A stretch of 54,799 bases of DNA, taken from NCBI GenBank assembly GCA_021799355.1, contig JAJZAQ010000015.1, forward strand, positions 1-54,799, written 5' to 3'. Below are positions 18,668-27,791 of this stretch, piece by piece (within the stretch, counting starts at the first letter, position 1; each line of letters starts with the position of its first letter). The DNA is from Pseudomonadota bacterium (GTDB taxonomy: Bacteria; Pseudomonadota; Gammaproteobacteria; Burkholderiales; Burkholderiaceae_C). The notes beneath the pieces were generated by a model. The model was not told where the DNA came from and searched no databases. It saw nothing but the letters and a program-made list of their open reading frames with translations. Both the position numbers and the translations under genes were made by a program.

Positions 18668-19079
18668 GGGAATCGTCGAAAGTGGATGAGCGGCGGCGCA
18701 AGGCACGGCTGCTGGCGCCCCGCCGCGCGGTGCAGGGCTCCATTGTCGCTGCTCGGCGGGCTGGGCGTGAATGCCGCAAGGCTTGCGCAAAGCCGCCAGC
18801 GCAGCAAACGGCTGGCCACCGGCGTGCACTGCCCAGCCAAACCCTGCCCGCCTGGACGCAGCCATCCACCGTACCGGTGTGTTGTCGTCATCGCCCCGGT
18901 GCCCTGCGGCAAACTCCGCTACCATACGGCTCTGCGGCCATGTCCAGTCTCCCCGCCGCAGTCATCCCTGACTCCTGCCGAGCCTTTCGGCCCCCTCCAT
19001 CTGTTGCAGACTGGCGCGCTCCTTCGGCGCGGTGGCAGAGTCCTGGCGCGCCGCAGTGGCGCGCGTGAAAGTTCCTCAC
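18668..19079. other. Divergent intergenic region between ettA and rhlE
   Basis: 412 bases without a convincing gene. It must hold the ettA promoter (leftward) and the rhlE promoter and leader (rightward). I see a weak TACCAT box near 18926 but no convincing -35 partner. The 150 bases before rhlE are pyrimidine-rich with several GC hairpins and could be a structured leader, as is usual for cold- or autoregulated DEAD-box helicase genes. No RNA family was recognised. Confidence 0.4.
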
Positions 19080-20612
19080 ATGTCGTTTCAATCCCTGGGC
19101 CTGATCGAGCCCATCGCCCGTGCCGTTGCCGAGCAGGGCTACACCACGCCCACCCCGATTCAACAACAGGCCATTCCGCTGGTGCTCGCCGGGCATGACC
19201 TGCTTGCCGCAGCGCAAACCGGCACCGGCAAGACCGCCGGCTTCACCCTGCCGCTGCTGCAGCGCCTGGCCGGCGGCGAGCCGGCGCGCAACGCCCGGGG
19301 CAAAACCATCCCCCGCGCGCTCATCCTCACCCCCACCCGCGAGCTCGCCGCGCAGGTGCACGAAAACCTCACCGCCTACGGCCGTCACCTGCAGCTGCAC
19401 AGCATGGTGATGTACGGCGGCGTGGGCATGCAGCCGCAGATCAACGCCCTGGCGCGCGGCATCGACATCGTCGTCGCCACCCCGGGCCGGCTTCTCGACC
19501 ACCACGCCCAAGGGAACATCGACCTGTCGGCGGTACGCATGCTCGTACTCGACGAAGCCGACCGCATGCTCGACATGGGCTTCGTCCACGACATGCGCCG
19601 CATCGTCGCGCTGCTGCCCAGGCAGCGGCAGAACCTGCTGTTTTCCGCCACCTTTTCCGAAGACATCAAGCGCCTGGCTGCCGATTTTCTCGTCAACCCG
19701 CAGCAGGTGAGCGTGGCACGGCAGAACGCCACCGCCGACTTGGTCGAACAAATCGTCTTTCCCGTCGACCGCGACCGCAAGCGCGACATGCTGGTGCACC
19801 TCATCCGCGAGCGCGGCTGGGAGCAGATCCTGGTGTTCACGCGCACCAAACACGGCGCCAACCGCCTGGCCGAACAGCTCGGCAAGGACGGCCTGACCGC
19901 CACCGGCTTTCACGGCAACAAAACCCAGTCGGCCCGGCTGCGCGCGCTGGCCGACTTCAAGGCCGGCAGGCTGCAGGTGCTGGTGGCCACCGACATCGCC
20001 GCCCGCGGCATCGACATCGACCAACTCCCCGTCGTCGTCAACTACGAGCTGCCCAACGTGCCGGAAGACTACGTGCACCGCATCGGCCGCACCGGCCGCG
20101 CCGGCAGCACCGGGCAGGCGGTTTCGCTGGTCTGCGTCGACGAACTCGGCTTTTTGCGCGACATCGAAAAACTGGTGCGCAACCCCATCGCGCAGCAAAT
20201 CATCCCCGGCTTCGAGCCCGACCCCAACGCCAAGGCGCAACCCATCGTGATGGGACGCACCGTGCTGCATGGCGGCGAGCGTCGCACCGCCACATCCGGC
20301 AGCTCCAGCCGCCCGCGCCGCCCGGCAGGCCACGCTGCCACGCGAAACGACTCCCGCCCCGCCGCGCCGGCTGCAAACCGCGCCCCCTTCCCGCTCAGCG
20401 CCAAACCGCAGGGCCAGCGCCCATCCGGCCGCGCCAAACCCACGGCCAAGCCCGCCACGGCCAGCGGCAAAGCCTCCCCACTCCCCCCGGAGCGCCGCGC
20501 CGACGCCTGGCAAGGCACCGCCTGGGCCGAACTCGACCTGCCGCCGCACCTGCGCAACAACCCCTCCCGCAACGGCCAGCGCCGGTCAGGCGGCGGTCAG
20601 CGGGGGCGGTGA
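19080..20612 (+). CDS. rhlE: DEAD-box ATP-dependent RNA helicase RhlE-like
   Basis: 510 residues. The helicase core shows the Q motif ([11 protein letters not shown]), motif I AQTGTGKT (about 45-52), motif [12 protein letters not shown] (about 156), motif III FSATFS and motif [12 protein letters not shown] (about 330). The C-terminal ~130 residues are a basic, Ser/Pro/Ala-rich tail typical of RhlE that binds RNA. Role: RNA remodelling, ribosome assembly. ATG 19080 gives the canonical MSFQSLGL start. Its last 16 bases overlap the end of the convergent glycosyltransferase gene. Confidence 0.93.
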   Translation: MSFQSLGLIEPIARAVAEQGYTTPTPIQQQAIPLVLAGHDLLAAAQTGTGKTAGFTLPLLQRLAGGEPARNARGKTIPRALILTPTRELAAQVHENLTAYGRHLQLHSMVMYGGVGMQPQINALARGIDIVVATPGRLLDHHAQGNIDLSAVRMLVLDEADRMLDMGFVHDMRRIVALLPRQRQNLLFSATFSEDIKRLAADFLVNPQQVSVARQNATADLVEQIVFPVDRDRKRDMLVHLIRERGWEQILVFTRTKHGANRLAEQLGKDGLTATGFHGNKTQSARLRALADFKAGRLQVLVATDIAARGIDIDQLPVVVNYELPNVPEDYVHRIGRTGRAGSTGQAVSLVCVDELGFLRDIEKLVRNPIAQQIIPGFEPDPNAKAQPIVMGRTVLHGGERRTATSGSSSRPRRPAGHAATRNDSRPAAPAANRAPFPLSAKPQGQRPSGRAKPTAKPATASGKASPLPPERRADAWQGTAWAELDLPPHLRNNPSRNGQRRSGGGQRGR

Positions 20613-21400
20613 GCCGCGCGCGCCTCCCGGCGCAACAACGCGCGATACTGCCAAAACGCCCGGCTGGTCCACAGCCGGAGCAGGCTCTGCACATGCCAGA
20701 GCAGATAGCGCCAGCGCACGTGGCTGCTGCGCTGCGCCGCGTGGATCACCTGCACCTCGGGGACATACCGTAACGTCCAGCCCGCCAGGCGCAGGCGGGC
20801 ACAGAGATCGAAATCTTCGGCGTACAAAAAATAGCGCTCGTCGAACCCACCGACCTCCCGAAATGCCTGTGCCCGGATGAGCAGAAATGCTCCTGGCAAC
20901 CACGCAGGATCGTCTGCCGGCCGCCAGCCGGGAAGTCGCCTGCGAAGGATTTCCCAAGGCGTGAGCAATCCCCGGTTCGGCGCAATCCCACCCGTCCGAG
21001 GGTCGAGCAGTGCCGGCGCAAGGACCGCATCTTTCGGCCCGGCCTGCGCAATCAGACGGGAAAAGACGTCGCCCTGCAGACGAATATCCGGGTTCAGCAC
21101 TGCGAACCACTCGGTGTCGCAGTAGGCAAACGCAGCGTTGTGATTTGAGGCGAAACTCTTTGGCACGGAATTCCGCACCAGCTCGATACAATCACAGAAT
21201 TCCCTGGGGACGATCAGCTCAGCATCATTCCCTGTGTTATCTGTAACAACCAGGCAACCATGCTTGCCTCGATCGACATCCAGCAAATCAGCAAGCAACT
21301 GATTCACCATCTCTGCCTGGCCATGGGAAACGACAGACATCAAAAACCGAAATTTGTTTTGCGCCCGTCTACCGCGTTGTGACATGTCTTTATCGTTCAC
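20597..21400 (-). CDS. Glycosyltransferase family 2 (rhamnosyltransferase-like)
   Basis: A 267-residue GT-A fold enzyme. Visible are the NHNAAFAY segment, VLNPDIRL in place of the DxD motif (as in wbbL-type rhamnosyltransferases), [20 protein letters not shown], and [20 protein letters not shown] with the catalytic acidic residues. The C-terminal arginine-rich helix ([13 protein letters not shown]) may lie on the membrane. The first third is less GC-rich than the rest. Convergent with rhlE; marks the left edge of the glycan region. Sugar donor unknown. Confidence 0.85.
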   Translation of the reverse strand: MNDKDMSQRGRRAQNKFRFLMSVVSHGQAEMVNQLLADLLDVDRGKHGCLVVTDNTGNDAELIVPREFCDCIELVRNSVPKSFASNHNAAFAYCDTEWFAVLNPDIRLQGDVFSRLIAQAGPKDAVLAPALLDPRTGGIAPNRGLLTPWEILRRRLPGWRPADDPAWLPGAFLLIRAQAFREVGGFDERYFLYAEDFDLCARLRLAGWTLRYVPEVQVIHAAQRSSHVRWRYLLWHVQSLLRLWTSRAFWQYRALLRREARAAHRPR

Positions 21401-21532
21401 AACGATATTTCAGCATGTTCAATAGAGGTGGTGTCATTTGGTATGACTGCTTGCAGTACATGAAGATATCATATCACAATGCTGTAAAAAATATCGCTGG
21501 CAAAAATATACCACCGGCTACGGTACGCACTG

Positions 21533-21538
21533 TATAAT
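21533..21538 (+). promoter_or_regulatory. Putative -10 box upstream of the sulfotransferase/glycosyltransferase gene
   Basis: A consensus TATAAT lies 24 bases before the start codon, in an AT-rich 162-base gap shared with the divergent GT2 gene. No good -35 hexamer at 16-18 bases is visible, so an activator or alternative spacing may be needed. A start here would give a very short leader. Confidence 0.4.
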
Positions 21539-21562
21539 TTCACATGCCCACTTGAACCCTCC

Positions 21563-24500
21563 ATGCAAATCAAGCCAAACGTTCTGAATGATGCCCCAGA
21601 CCTAGCCTGGAATCATATTCAGTACAATAACTACATTTCCGAAGAATACCACTTTCATTTCATAGCCACACCCAAAGTGGCCTGTACGGCACTGAAATGG
21701 TGGTTTGCCAGCCTGCAGCATATCGATGAGAAGATTCGATTGGCTCCAAGCCGCGAGACTGACCCGGCATTGATTATACATGATGCCCTGCAGATTGTCG
21801 CGCCAGACATGGTGGCATCTTCCCCAGAGCGATTTGACGCGCTCTTGCGGCGGCCCGAGATGTGGCGATTCGCCTTTGTGCGACACCCCGTTGCCCGGAT
21901 TTTTTCTGCATGGGCATCGAAAATTCTTCTTGCCGAACCGGCACAGGCGCACCTGCTCACCGACGAGTTTGAAATAACGAATCTTCAAAATGCAAGTGAT
22001 ATCGCGGATGCATTTGAACGTTTTGTCACATGGCTAGCTACCCATGAATTTCCAAAATCCTGGCGTGACCCACATTGGGCACCCCAATCTTTGCTGCTTC
22101 AGCCGAGCAAAATCAATTATACGGGTGGAATATGGCAAATTGAGCACCTGGCTCACTTCAATGAGGCATGGCAGTCACATTTCAGTCATACCGTACCGTC
22201 GATCCGATTGGACAGGATGAATGAAACACCTCTGTCTTATTCCCCAGAATTTATTTCAGAGCAGGCACTGCAGAAGCTGTATAAAATTTATGAAGATGAT
22301 TTCACCCTATTTCGCTACACAAAACAGCCTCCGCCCGGAAAAAATCACGATACATCACTCATATCATCTCAACTGCGCGAGGTGACAAGAATACGCGGGC
22401 GCAACAAAAGATTCGGTCAAATCCTGAAGCAACTCGATGAAGGCGGCAGCCGAATTACACATCTCACACAGGAACTGGAGCAGGCTTGCACCAAACTCGT
22501 CGAAGCAACGCGGCAAAATTCAGCATTGATCGCACATCAGCGGCAACTTGAGCGCGATTTGAAAACGATGTCTGACGAGCGCGCCGAACTGCACCAGCAG
22601 TTGAGCGCGCTCTACGCTTCGCGGTCATGGCGCATGACCAAACCACTCCGCATTTTATCAAATACGCTACGACCTTCGACATGGATGGGCCCAGCGTTAC
22701 GTAAAGCCTATGAGAAGGAAGCGGTTCGTCGGGCGTATTTTCACCTGCGCAGGCATGCCGAGCATATTCTGCCACCACGAGTCTATAGCGCGCTGATTTT
22801 TCATGCCAAGCGCATGGCGTTTGTGCCAAAGGCTAGCGATTCGGCAACCCGCGGAACATGGCTGACTTTTTACACTACAGCCTCGGTGGATTCTGCAGAC
22901 CAACCACTGGTTTCTGTCATTGTGCCCAACTATAATCATGCCAGCTATCTTCAACGCCGCCTCGACAGCATTTACACCCAATCCTACAAAAACTTCGAAG
23001 TCATTCTTTTGGATGACGCATCAACCGATCATAGCCTCAGCATTTTGCAAGACTATGCAAAAAGGTATCCTGACAGGACCCGTCTTTTCAAGAATGAGCA
23101 GAATTCCGGCTCTCCGTTCAAGCAATGGAGAAAAGGACTCGCTGCTGCACGCGGAGCACTGATCTGGATTGCAGAATCGGATGATGAGTGCGACGCCGAT
23201 TTTTTAGAATCACTGCTTCCTCAGTTCTCCAATCCAGCAGTACGCCTTGCGTTCTGCCAAACGCTGTTTATCAATCAGGAAGGCTTGTCGATCTGGTCGA
23301 CGAAGGAATATCTGCATCAATTCGGCACCACGCTTTGGGATTCAGATTTCGTCGCCAGTGCAGCACAACTTGTCGAGCGTGTTTGGCTGAGCCGCAATAT
23401 TATCGCGAACGTAAGTTCTGCAGTTTTTCGTCGCCCCGCCTCCCTCCACGCACTCGATTTTGAAGACTGGGACACACTCAAGGTGTGCGGAGACTGGATG
23501 TTTTATCTCCACATCATCCGTGGCGGCCTTGTTGCTTACAACCAAAAATTACTCAACCGCTACCGCGTGCATACTGGCAACACTTCCGTTCGCCTGCACC
23601 AGGATGTTCGCTTTTATGTAGAGCACAGCAAAATCTATGCGTTTGCCTGCCGGCATTATGCATTATCTGAAACTGCGAAACAAAGCCATAAAAGTTCGCT
23701 TCGCGAACATTGGCAGGCGGCCAATCACAAAGGTGATTTCGCACAAATTACACAGATTTATGCGCAAATCGACGAAATGCTGAAGGCGACGCCCAAGAGT
23801 TTGAATATCCTCATTTGCGGATTTTCGCTCACTTCCGGAGGTGGCGAGGTTTTCCCAGTGATTCTGGCCAACGGCCTTCACGCTCTTGATGTCAATGTCT
23901 CATTTTTCAACTTTGCCCGCCTGCCCACCAATCCTGCCATCCGCCAAAGGCTGCATCCCGATATTCCGCTGTTCGAGCTGGATGACTTGAGCCGTTTTGC
24001 ACGGTTAATCGAGGATTTACGCATCGATGTCGTCCACTCGCATCATGCGTGGGCTGATGTAGCTCTTGCCCATTTGATGCAGGATACCCGTGATTGCGCC
24101 CTGGTCGTCACCACGCACGGTATGTACGAAACCCTATCGGCTGGAGAACAGCACCGCGTGCGTACCGAACTGCGGGATCGCGTCGACCAGTTTGTCTATA
24201 TTGCCGAAAAGAATCTCGAGCCGTTTGACCAGAATTTTATTCTCGACAAGCATTTTGTGCGCATATCGAACGCAGTCGAGCAGACTCCAATCACGATCAT
24301 CGATCGGGCGAAGATGGGTATTTCACCAGATGCCTTGGTCATCTGCCTGGTGAGCCGTGCAATTCCCGAAAAGGGTTGGCAAGAGGCTATAGAAGCGCTT
24401 GTCATGGCTCGCGAAAATTCGGGTTCTGACATTCACCTTTTGCTCGTTGGTGACGGGCCGGAATATGATCGTCTTGCGCGTGGCTCCACTCCTCACGGTG

Positions 24501-24892
24501 TTCATTTGCTCGGATTTCGAGACGATGTGCAAAATCTTTTCCATTTTGCCGATCTAGGTATTTTGCCAAGCCGTTTTTCTGGAGAGAGTTATCCCTTGGT
24601 CGCGCTTGAATGTCTGGCGGCTGGTCGACCGTTTGCAGCGACCGCGGTTGGGGAAATACCGCGTCTACTTCACACGCCTGCTGGACTTGCGGGCTGGCTG
24701 ATCGAACTCGTTGACGGTCAGATTGATATCAGTAGATGGGCGGAGTTGTTCGCGCTGCTTGCGCGCGACCGTTCGCTCCTTGAACTTAAGGCCACGGCGG
24801 TGGATTTTGCACGCTCTGCTCACGATTTGGCAGGCGTCGCGCAGGCGTATTTGCAGGTCTATCACCATGCGTTGGGTTTGCGTCGTCTGTAG
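21563..24892 (+). CDS. Three-domain protein: sulfotransferase, GT2 and GT4 glycosyltransferases
   Basis: 1109 residues. Residues ~30-265 match the Sulfotransfer_2 (carbohydrate sulfotransferase) family: 5'-phosphosulfate loop FIATPKVACTALKWW, 3'-phosphate motif FAFVRHPVARIFSAW (about 103-117), and DPHWAPQSLLL. Residues ~290-360 form a coiled coil ending in SRSWRMTKPLR, a linker common in multi-domain glycosyltransferases. Residues ~447-650 are GT2: PLVSVIVPNYNHASYL, LLDDASTD, WIAESDDECD. Residues ~745-1105 are GT4: ICGFSLTSGGGE, LLLVGDGPEYDRL, and the E-x7-E-type SRFSGESYPLVALECLAAG. Markedly AT-rich against the flanks, with a weak ribosome site, so probably acquired. It likely builds and sulfates a surface glycan using PAPS; substrates unknown. 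Confidence 0.88.
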   Translation: MQIKPNVLNDAPDLAWNHIQYNNYISEEYHFHFIATPKVACTALKWWFASLQHIDEKIRLAPSRETDPALIIHDALQIVAPDMVASSPERFDALLRRPEMWRFAFVRHPVARIFSAWASKILLAEPAQAHLLTDEFEITNLQNASDIADAFERFVTWLATHEFPKSWRDPHWAPQSLLLQPSKINYTGGIWQIEHLAHFNEAWQSHFSHTVPSIRLDRMNETPLSYSPEFISEQALQKLYKIYEDDFTLFRYTKQPPPGKNHDTSLISSQLREVTRIRGRNKRFGQILKQLDEGGSRITHLTQELEQACTKLVEATRQNSALIAHQRQLERDLKTMSDERAELHQQLSALYASRSWRMTKPLRILSNTLRPSTWMGPALRKAYEKEAVRRAYFHLRRHAEHILPPRVYSALIFHAKRMAFVPKASDSATRGTWLTFYTTASVDSADQPLVSVIVPNYNHASYLQRRLDSIYTQSYKNFEVILLDDASTDHSLSILQDYAKRYPDRTRLFKNEQNSGSPFKQWRKGLAAARGALIWIAESDDECDADFLESLLPQFSNPAVRLAFCQTLFINQEGLSIWSTKEYLHQFGTTLWDSDFVASAAQLVERVWLSRNIIANVSSAVFRRPASLHALDFEDWDTLKVCGDWMFYLHIIRGGLVAYNQKLLNRYRVHTGNTSVRLHQDVRFYVEHSKIYAFACRHYALSETAKQSHKSSLREHWQAANHKGDFAQITQIYAQIDEMLKATPKSLNILICGFSLTSGGGEVFPVILANGLHALDVNVSFFNFARLPTNPAIRQRLHPDIPLFELDDLSRFARLIEDLRIDVVHSHHAWADVALAHLMQDTRDCALVVTTHGMYETLSAGEQHRVRTELRDRVDQFVYIAEKNLEPFDQNFILDKHFVRISNAVEQTPITIIDRAKMGISPDALVICLVSRAIPEKGWQEAIEALVMARENSGSDIHLLLVGDGPEYDRLARGSTPHGVHLLGFRDDVQNLFHFADLGILPSRFSGESYPLVALECLAAGRPFAATAVGEIPRLLHTPAGLAGWLIELVDGQIDISRWAELFALLARDRSLLELKATAVDFARSAHDLAGVAQAYLQVYHHALGLRRL

Positions 24893-24964
24893 TGTCGACA
24901 CTCTTTTCGCTTCGCATAGACCTCCGCTTCTGCGAAACAACTCTGCTGCGCCAATTAAGTCCAT

Positions 24965-24991
24965 AAAAAAACCGCCCCGAAGGGCGGTTTT
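24965..24991. terminator. Bidirectional rho-independent terminator
   Basis: A 9-bp stem (24969-24977 with 24982-24990) closes a CGAA tetraloop. It has T residues following on the plus strand and a run of six A before it, which is a T run on the minus strand. It separates the convergent sulfotransferase/glycosyltransferase and TPS exoprotein genes and should serve both. Confidence 0.85.
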
Positions 24992-25010
24992 AAACTGACC
25001 GTCTGCAGAC

Positions 25011-27428
25011 TTACTGCGGCACGTAACCGGTCACGAAGGCGCGGCCAGTCTTGAGCTGACTGCTCGGCGCCGGCGACGGAACGTAGCTATTCACGCCTGT
25101 GGAAGTGTTCGACGGCTCGGTCGCGACATAATAGCTGGTCATACCCAGCGGGCTCATGGTCGTCACGGTGCCATACCCGGTTTGCAGGAAGTTGATCCAC
25201 GCATTGCCGCTGGTGTAGACCGGCGCATTCAGTTGCAGGGTATTACCTTGCAAGAAGATGCCGTTGCCACCCGGAACCACTGCGCCCAGAGCGTTGTCGA
25301 TCGACGCATTGCTGACCAGGTTGCCACCAGCCATCAGAACCGTCAGGCCAGGCCAAGTGAAGCTACCGGACGGCGAAATGCCCAGCCCAGAGCCACCGTT
25401 GACGAAGAGGTCACCCGTGGTTTGGAAGCGCAGTTGGCTGAGCTGGTTGGCTGCAGGCAACGTGAACGTGCCATTGTTGTTATTTGCCCCGTTGTTGATA
25501 CCGGAAGAACCGAAGTTGCTGGTCGCCGAGGTAATCGACGCGCTGCCAGCCACTTTGATGTTGAAGCGCTGGGCGCGCGTGCCATAGGCACCCAAGCTCA
25601 CGTTCACAGGAGCAGCGGTCGACAGTTGCGTCACCAGCGCAGCATTGTCGAGGTAGTTATTGGCCGCCGTGCCACCGCCTGCTGCCTTGTTGATGTCACC
25701 CGTCAAGCTTAGGCTCAGGTTGTTGGTGGCGATATTGCCGCCCACGTTGACGGTATTGAGAGACCAGAGGCCCCCACCACCACCCCCCAAGAACACTTGG
25801 TTCGCAGACACCGTCCCACCAATCGAAGCGTTTGCAGGCGCGAGAGAGCTATTCGCATAAATAAACACGTTTCCATTGGTGGCGGCTGCCCCGAGGGTAG
25901 CGCCGCTTGCAAGCGTGAACTGACCCGCAACAGCGTTGGCGGCAGCGGCACCGACGCCGACATAGACTCTAGTGGAGGGCGTGACGACGCTGTTGTTGAC
26001 CGCAACATTGAAACCCGACAGGCTTACATCGCCCGCAGCGTTCAGCGCGGTGTTGATGGTGACACCTTGCGCCGGAGTGGACTGACCACCAACGACGTTC
26101 AGGGTACCAAGGCTGCCGGACACGGTGCCGCCGAGGGTCACGGAATTGACCGCCGAGATCGACAGAGCTTGCGCTGAGCTGGTGGTCAGCGCGAGGGTTC
26201 CGCTGTTGTTCACGTTACTAGCGGAAATCGTCAACGGGCCCGTCGCCACAACGGTGCCAGTGTTGGTGAAATTGCCACCGATCGCGACGGAAGCAGCACT
26301 ATTCAGCGTGCCAGCGTTGACGAAGTTATTGTAGAGCGAAGTCGTCGTGCCGCCGATCGCAGCGTCAGCCAGCAGGCCGTTGTTGGTAAACGTTCCGCCC
26401 CACCGCACCGCTACCGTGTTCGTAGCGAGGTCAACGTTGCTGGTCGTGGCGTTGTTCACGTCACCGGTGGCGTAGATAGCAGAGCCGCTGGTGAAGGTAA
26501 ACGCTTGAGCCGCCTGGGTGGCCGTGGTGACGTGGCCCAAGTTGAGGTTGACGGCGGTGCTGGCAGCGTTCGTGAGCGCGAAAGTCAGGGTGACAGCGTT
26601 GGGGCTGGTCCCGTTGGTGAATGACGCCTGCGTTGCCGCGGCAAAGGTTCCGTTCAGCGCCACAACACCGGACTGGCCGCCGACGATGGTGAGGTTCAGG
26701 CCCGAGTTCAGCGGGGCGGTGTCGGTGACGTTCACCGTGCCGGCACCGGCCAGCAGCACCGTGCCAGTGGTGGCGAACTTCGCACCGTCGTTCACGGTGA
26801 GATTGCCGCCTGCGGCGAAGTTGACGCCGAATTGGCTGAATGTGGAAGTGGAGCCCATCGAGCTCAGGCCCGCAATGCTGCTGGCCAACAAGGCGAGACC
26901 CGCGCTGCCGAGATCGAACGTAGCCGTGCTGCCGACGATGATGCCGTTGGCATTGGCGACGAAGACGTTGGTGCCCGTACCCGTCAGGTTGCCGTTGAGC
27001 ATGGAGGCATTGCCAGACGTATCGACGTTGAGCACCGTGCCGCCGCCAGTGAAGGTAACTGTCGATGCGGCAATCGGGGTACCGTTGGCGGTCTGGCCTG
27101 GGCCGGCGATGTTGAAGCCGGCGTAGCTGGGTTGTGCATTCAGCACCGCAGTGGCACTCGACGATCCCCAGGTAATGACGGTGGCGCTACTCGCGTTGGT
27201 GATCGTCAAAGTACCACTTGCTTGGCTCGTCCCACCAAAATCCCCCACGGCCCCAGTCACAGTAAGCGAAGTCGTCGAAAGGCTACCTGCGACCACTTGA
27301 CCATTCACAGGCAAGTTGGCTGCCGGCAGGCCAGCGGCGTACACCTGGCCCGCGAACAGGGCGGAGAGCGCCATTCCCACCGCGGCGGCGACGGGTTGGA
27401 CGCGGAATTGTTTCGATCCACGATTCAT
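25011..27428 (-). CDS. Two-partner-secretion exoprotein (TpsA, filamentous-haemagglutinin-like)
   Basis: 805 residues. The signal peptide has a long N-region (MNRGSKQFRVQPVAAAVGMALSALFAGQVYA). An N-terminal TPS-like domain follows, including NVFVANANGIIVGSTATFDL (about 150-170), equivalent to the NPNGI-type motif of FHA and HMW1A. The rest is a low-complexity Asn/Thr/Ser/Gly/Val-rich right-handed beta-helix with degenerate repeats such as NFTNTGTVVATGPLTISASN. There is no C-terminal anchor. Many Asn-x-Ser/Thr and Ser/Thr-rich stretches could accept sugars. Start ATG 27428 has AGGAG 8 bases upstream. It lies 3' of the GT41 gene on the same strand; its TpsB partner is probably the gene at 30086. 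Short for the family (FHA is over 2000 residues). Confidence 0.85.
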   Translation of the reverse strand: MNRGSKQFRVQPVAAAVGMALSALFAGQVYAAGLPAANLPVNGQVVAGSLSTTSLTVTGAVGDFGGTSQASGTLTITNASSATVITWGSSSATAVLNAQPSYAGFNIAGPGQTANGTPIAASTVTFTGGGTVLNVDTSGNASMLNGNLTGTGTNVFVANANGIIVGSTATFDLGSAGLALLASSIAGLSSMGSTSTFSQFGVNFAAGGNLTVNDGAKFATTGTVLLAGAGTVNVTDTAPLNSGLNLTIVGGQSGVVALNGTFAAATQASFTNGTSPNAVTLTFALTNAASTAVNLNLGHVTTATQAAQAFTFTSGSAIYATGDVNNATTSNVDLATNTVAVRWGGTFTNNGLLADAAIGGTTTSLYNNFVNAGTLNSAASVAIGGNFTNTGTVVATGPLTISASNVNNSGTLALTTSSAQALSISAVNSVTLGGTVSGSLGTLNVVGGQSTPAQGVTINTALNAAGDVSLSGFNVAVNNSVVTPSTRVYVGVGAAAANAVAGQFTLASGATLGAAATNGNVFIYANSSLAPANASIGGTVSANQVFLGGGGGGLWSLNTVNVGGNIATNNLSLSLTGDINKAAGGGTAANNYLDNAALVTQLSTAAPVNVSLGAYGTRAQRFNIKVAGSASITSATSNFGSSGINNGANNNNGTFTLPAANQLSQLRFQTTGDLFVNGGSGLGISPSGSFTWPGLTVLMAGGNLVSNASIDNALGAVVPGGNGIFLQGNTLQLNAPVYTSGNAWINFLQTGYGTVTTMSPLGMTSYYVATEPSNTSTGVNSYVPSPAPSSQLKTGRAFVTGYVPQ

Positions 27429-27791
27429 ACGAAAGACTCCTATTGGGTGGGAATAGATCAACGTCATTCGACAAAGGGTGATGCCGAATGATGGCAAAAC
27501 CGTTATGAAAGCACTGGCTGGTTCACCATGCCCCGCATACTAGCACGCCGCAACCCCGCTTTGACAAGACGCCGTGTGGCGGCAGGCCAACGCGGAACGG
27601 TCAACTGAAGATGGCCAGCGCAGAGCAGTAGGAGAATCCCCGCTGCAGTGGAGCCACGACAAGCCTGCGCCATGTCCCGATCGCTCCTACGCCGGCCACC
27701 GGTCGGGGGGACGTGATGTCGTGGCGTTTGTCCGCAAACTATCTGGTTCTGGGCAGTGTCACCGGTCTGATCCCTATAAGCCATTGATTTT
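27429..27791 (-). other. Leader/intergenic region before the TPS exoprotein
   Basis: 363 bases between the GT41 stop and the exoprotein start. Apart from the putative promoter and the ribosome site I see no gene here. A frame reading across most of it is open only because it extends antisense-like from the neighbouring gene and shows no family resemblance. It could be a remnant of an older gene; this is not demonstrable by eye. Confidence 0.4.
27537..27567 (-). promoter_or_regulatory. Putative promoter of the TPS exoprotein gene
   Basis: On the minus strand TTGTCA (27567-27562) and TAGTAT (27542-27537) are separated by 19 bases, longer than the ideal 17. Transcription would begin near 27530, giving a leader of about 100 bases. 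It would allow the exoprotein to be expressed apart from the upstream glycosyltransferase gene. Confidence 0.4.

Noticed and set aside
21602-24964. Several minus-strand frames opposite the sulfotransferase/glycosyltransferase gene
   Set aside because: None has a recognisable motif, and the plus-strand frame is continuous with three well-formed domains.
26518-27126. 202-residue plus-strand frame within the exoprotein gene
   Set aside because: Its regular Val/Pro/Thr pattern mirrors the repeats of the exoprotein on the other strand; no start site or family resemblance.
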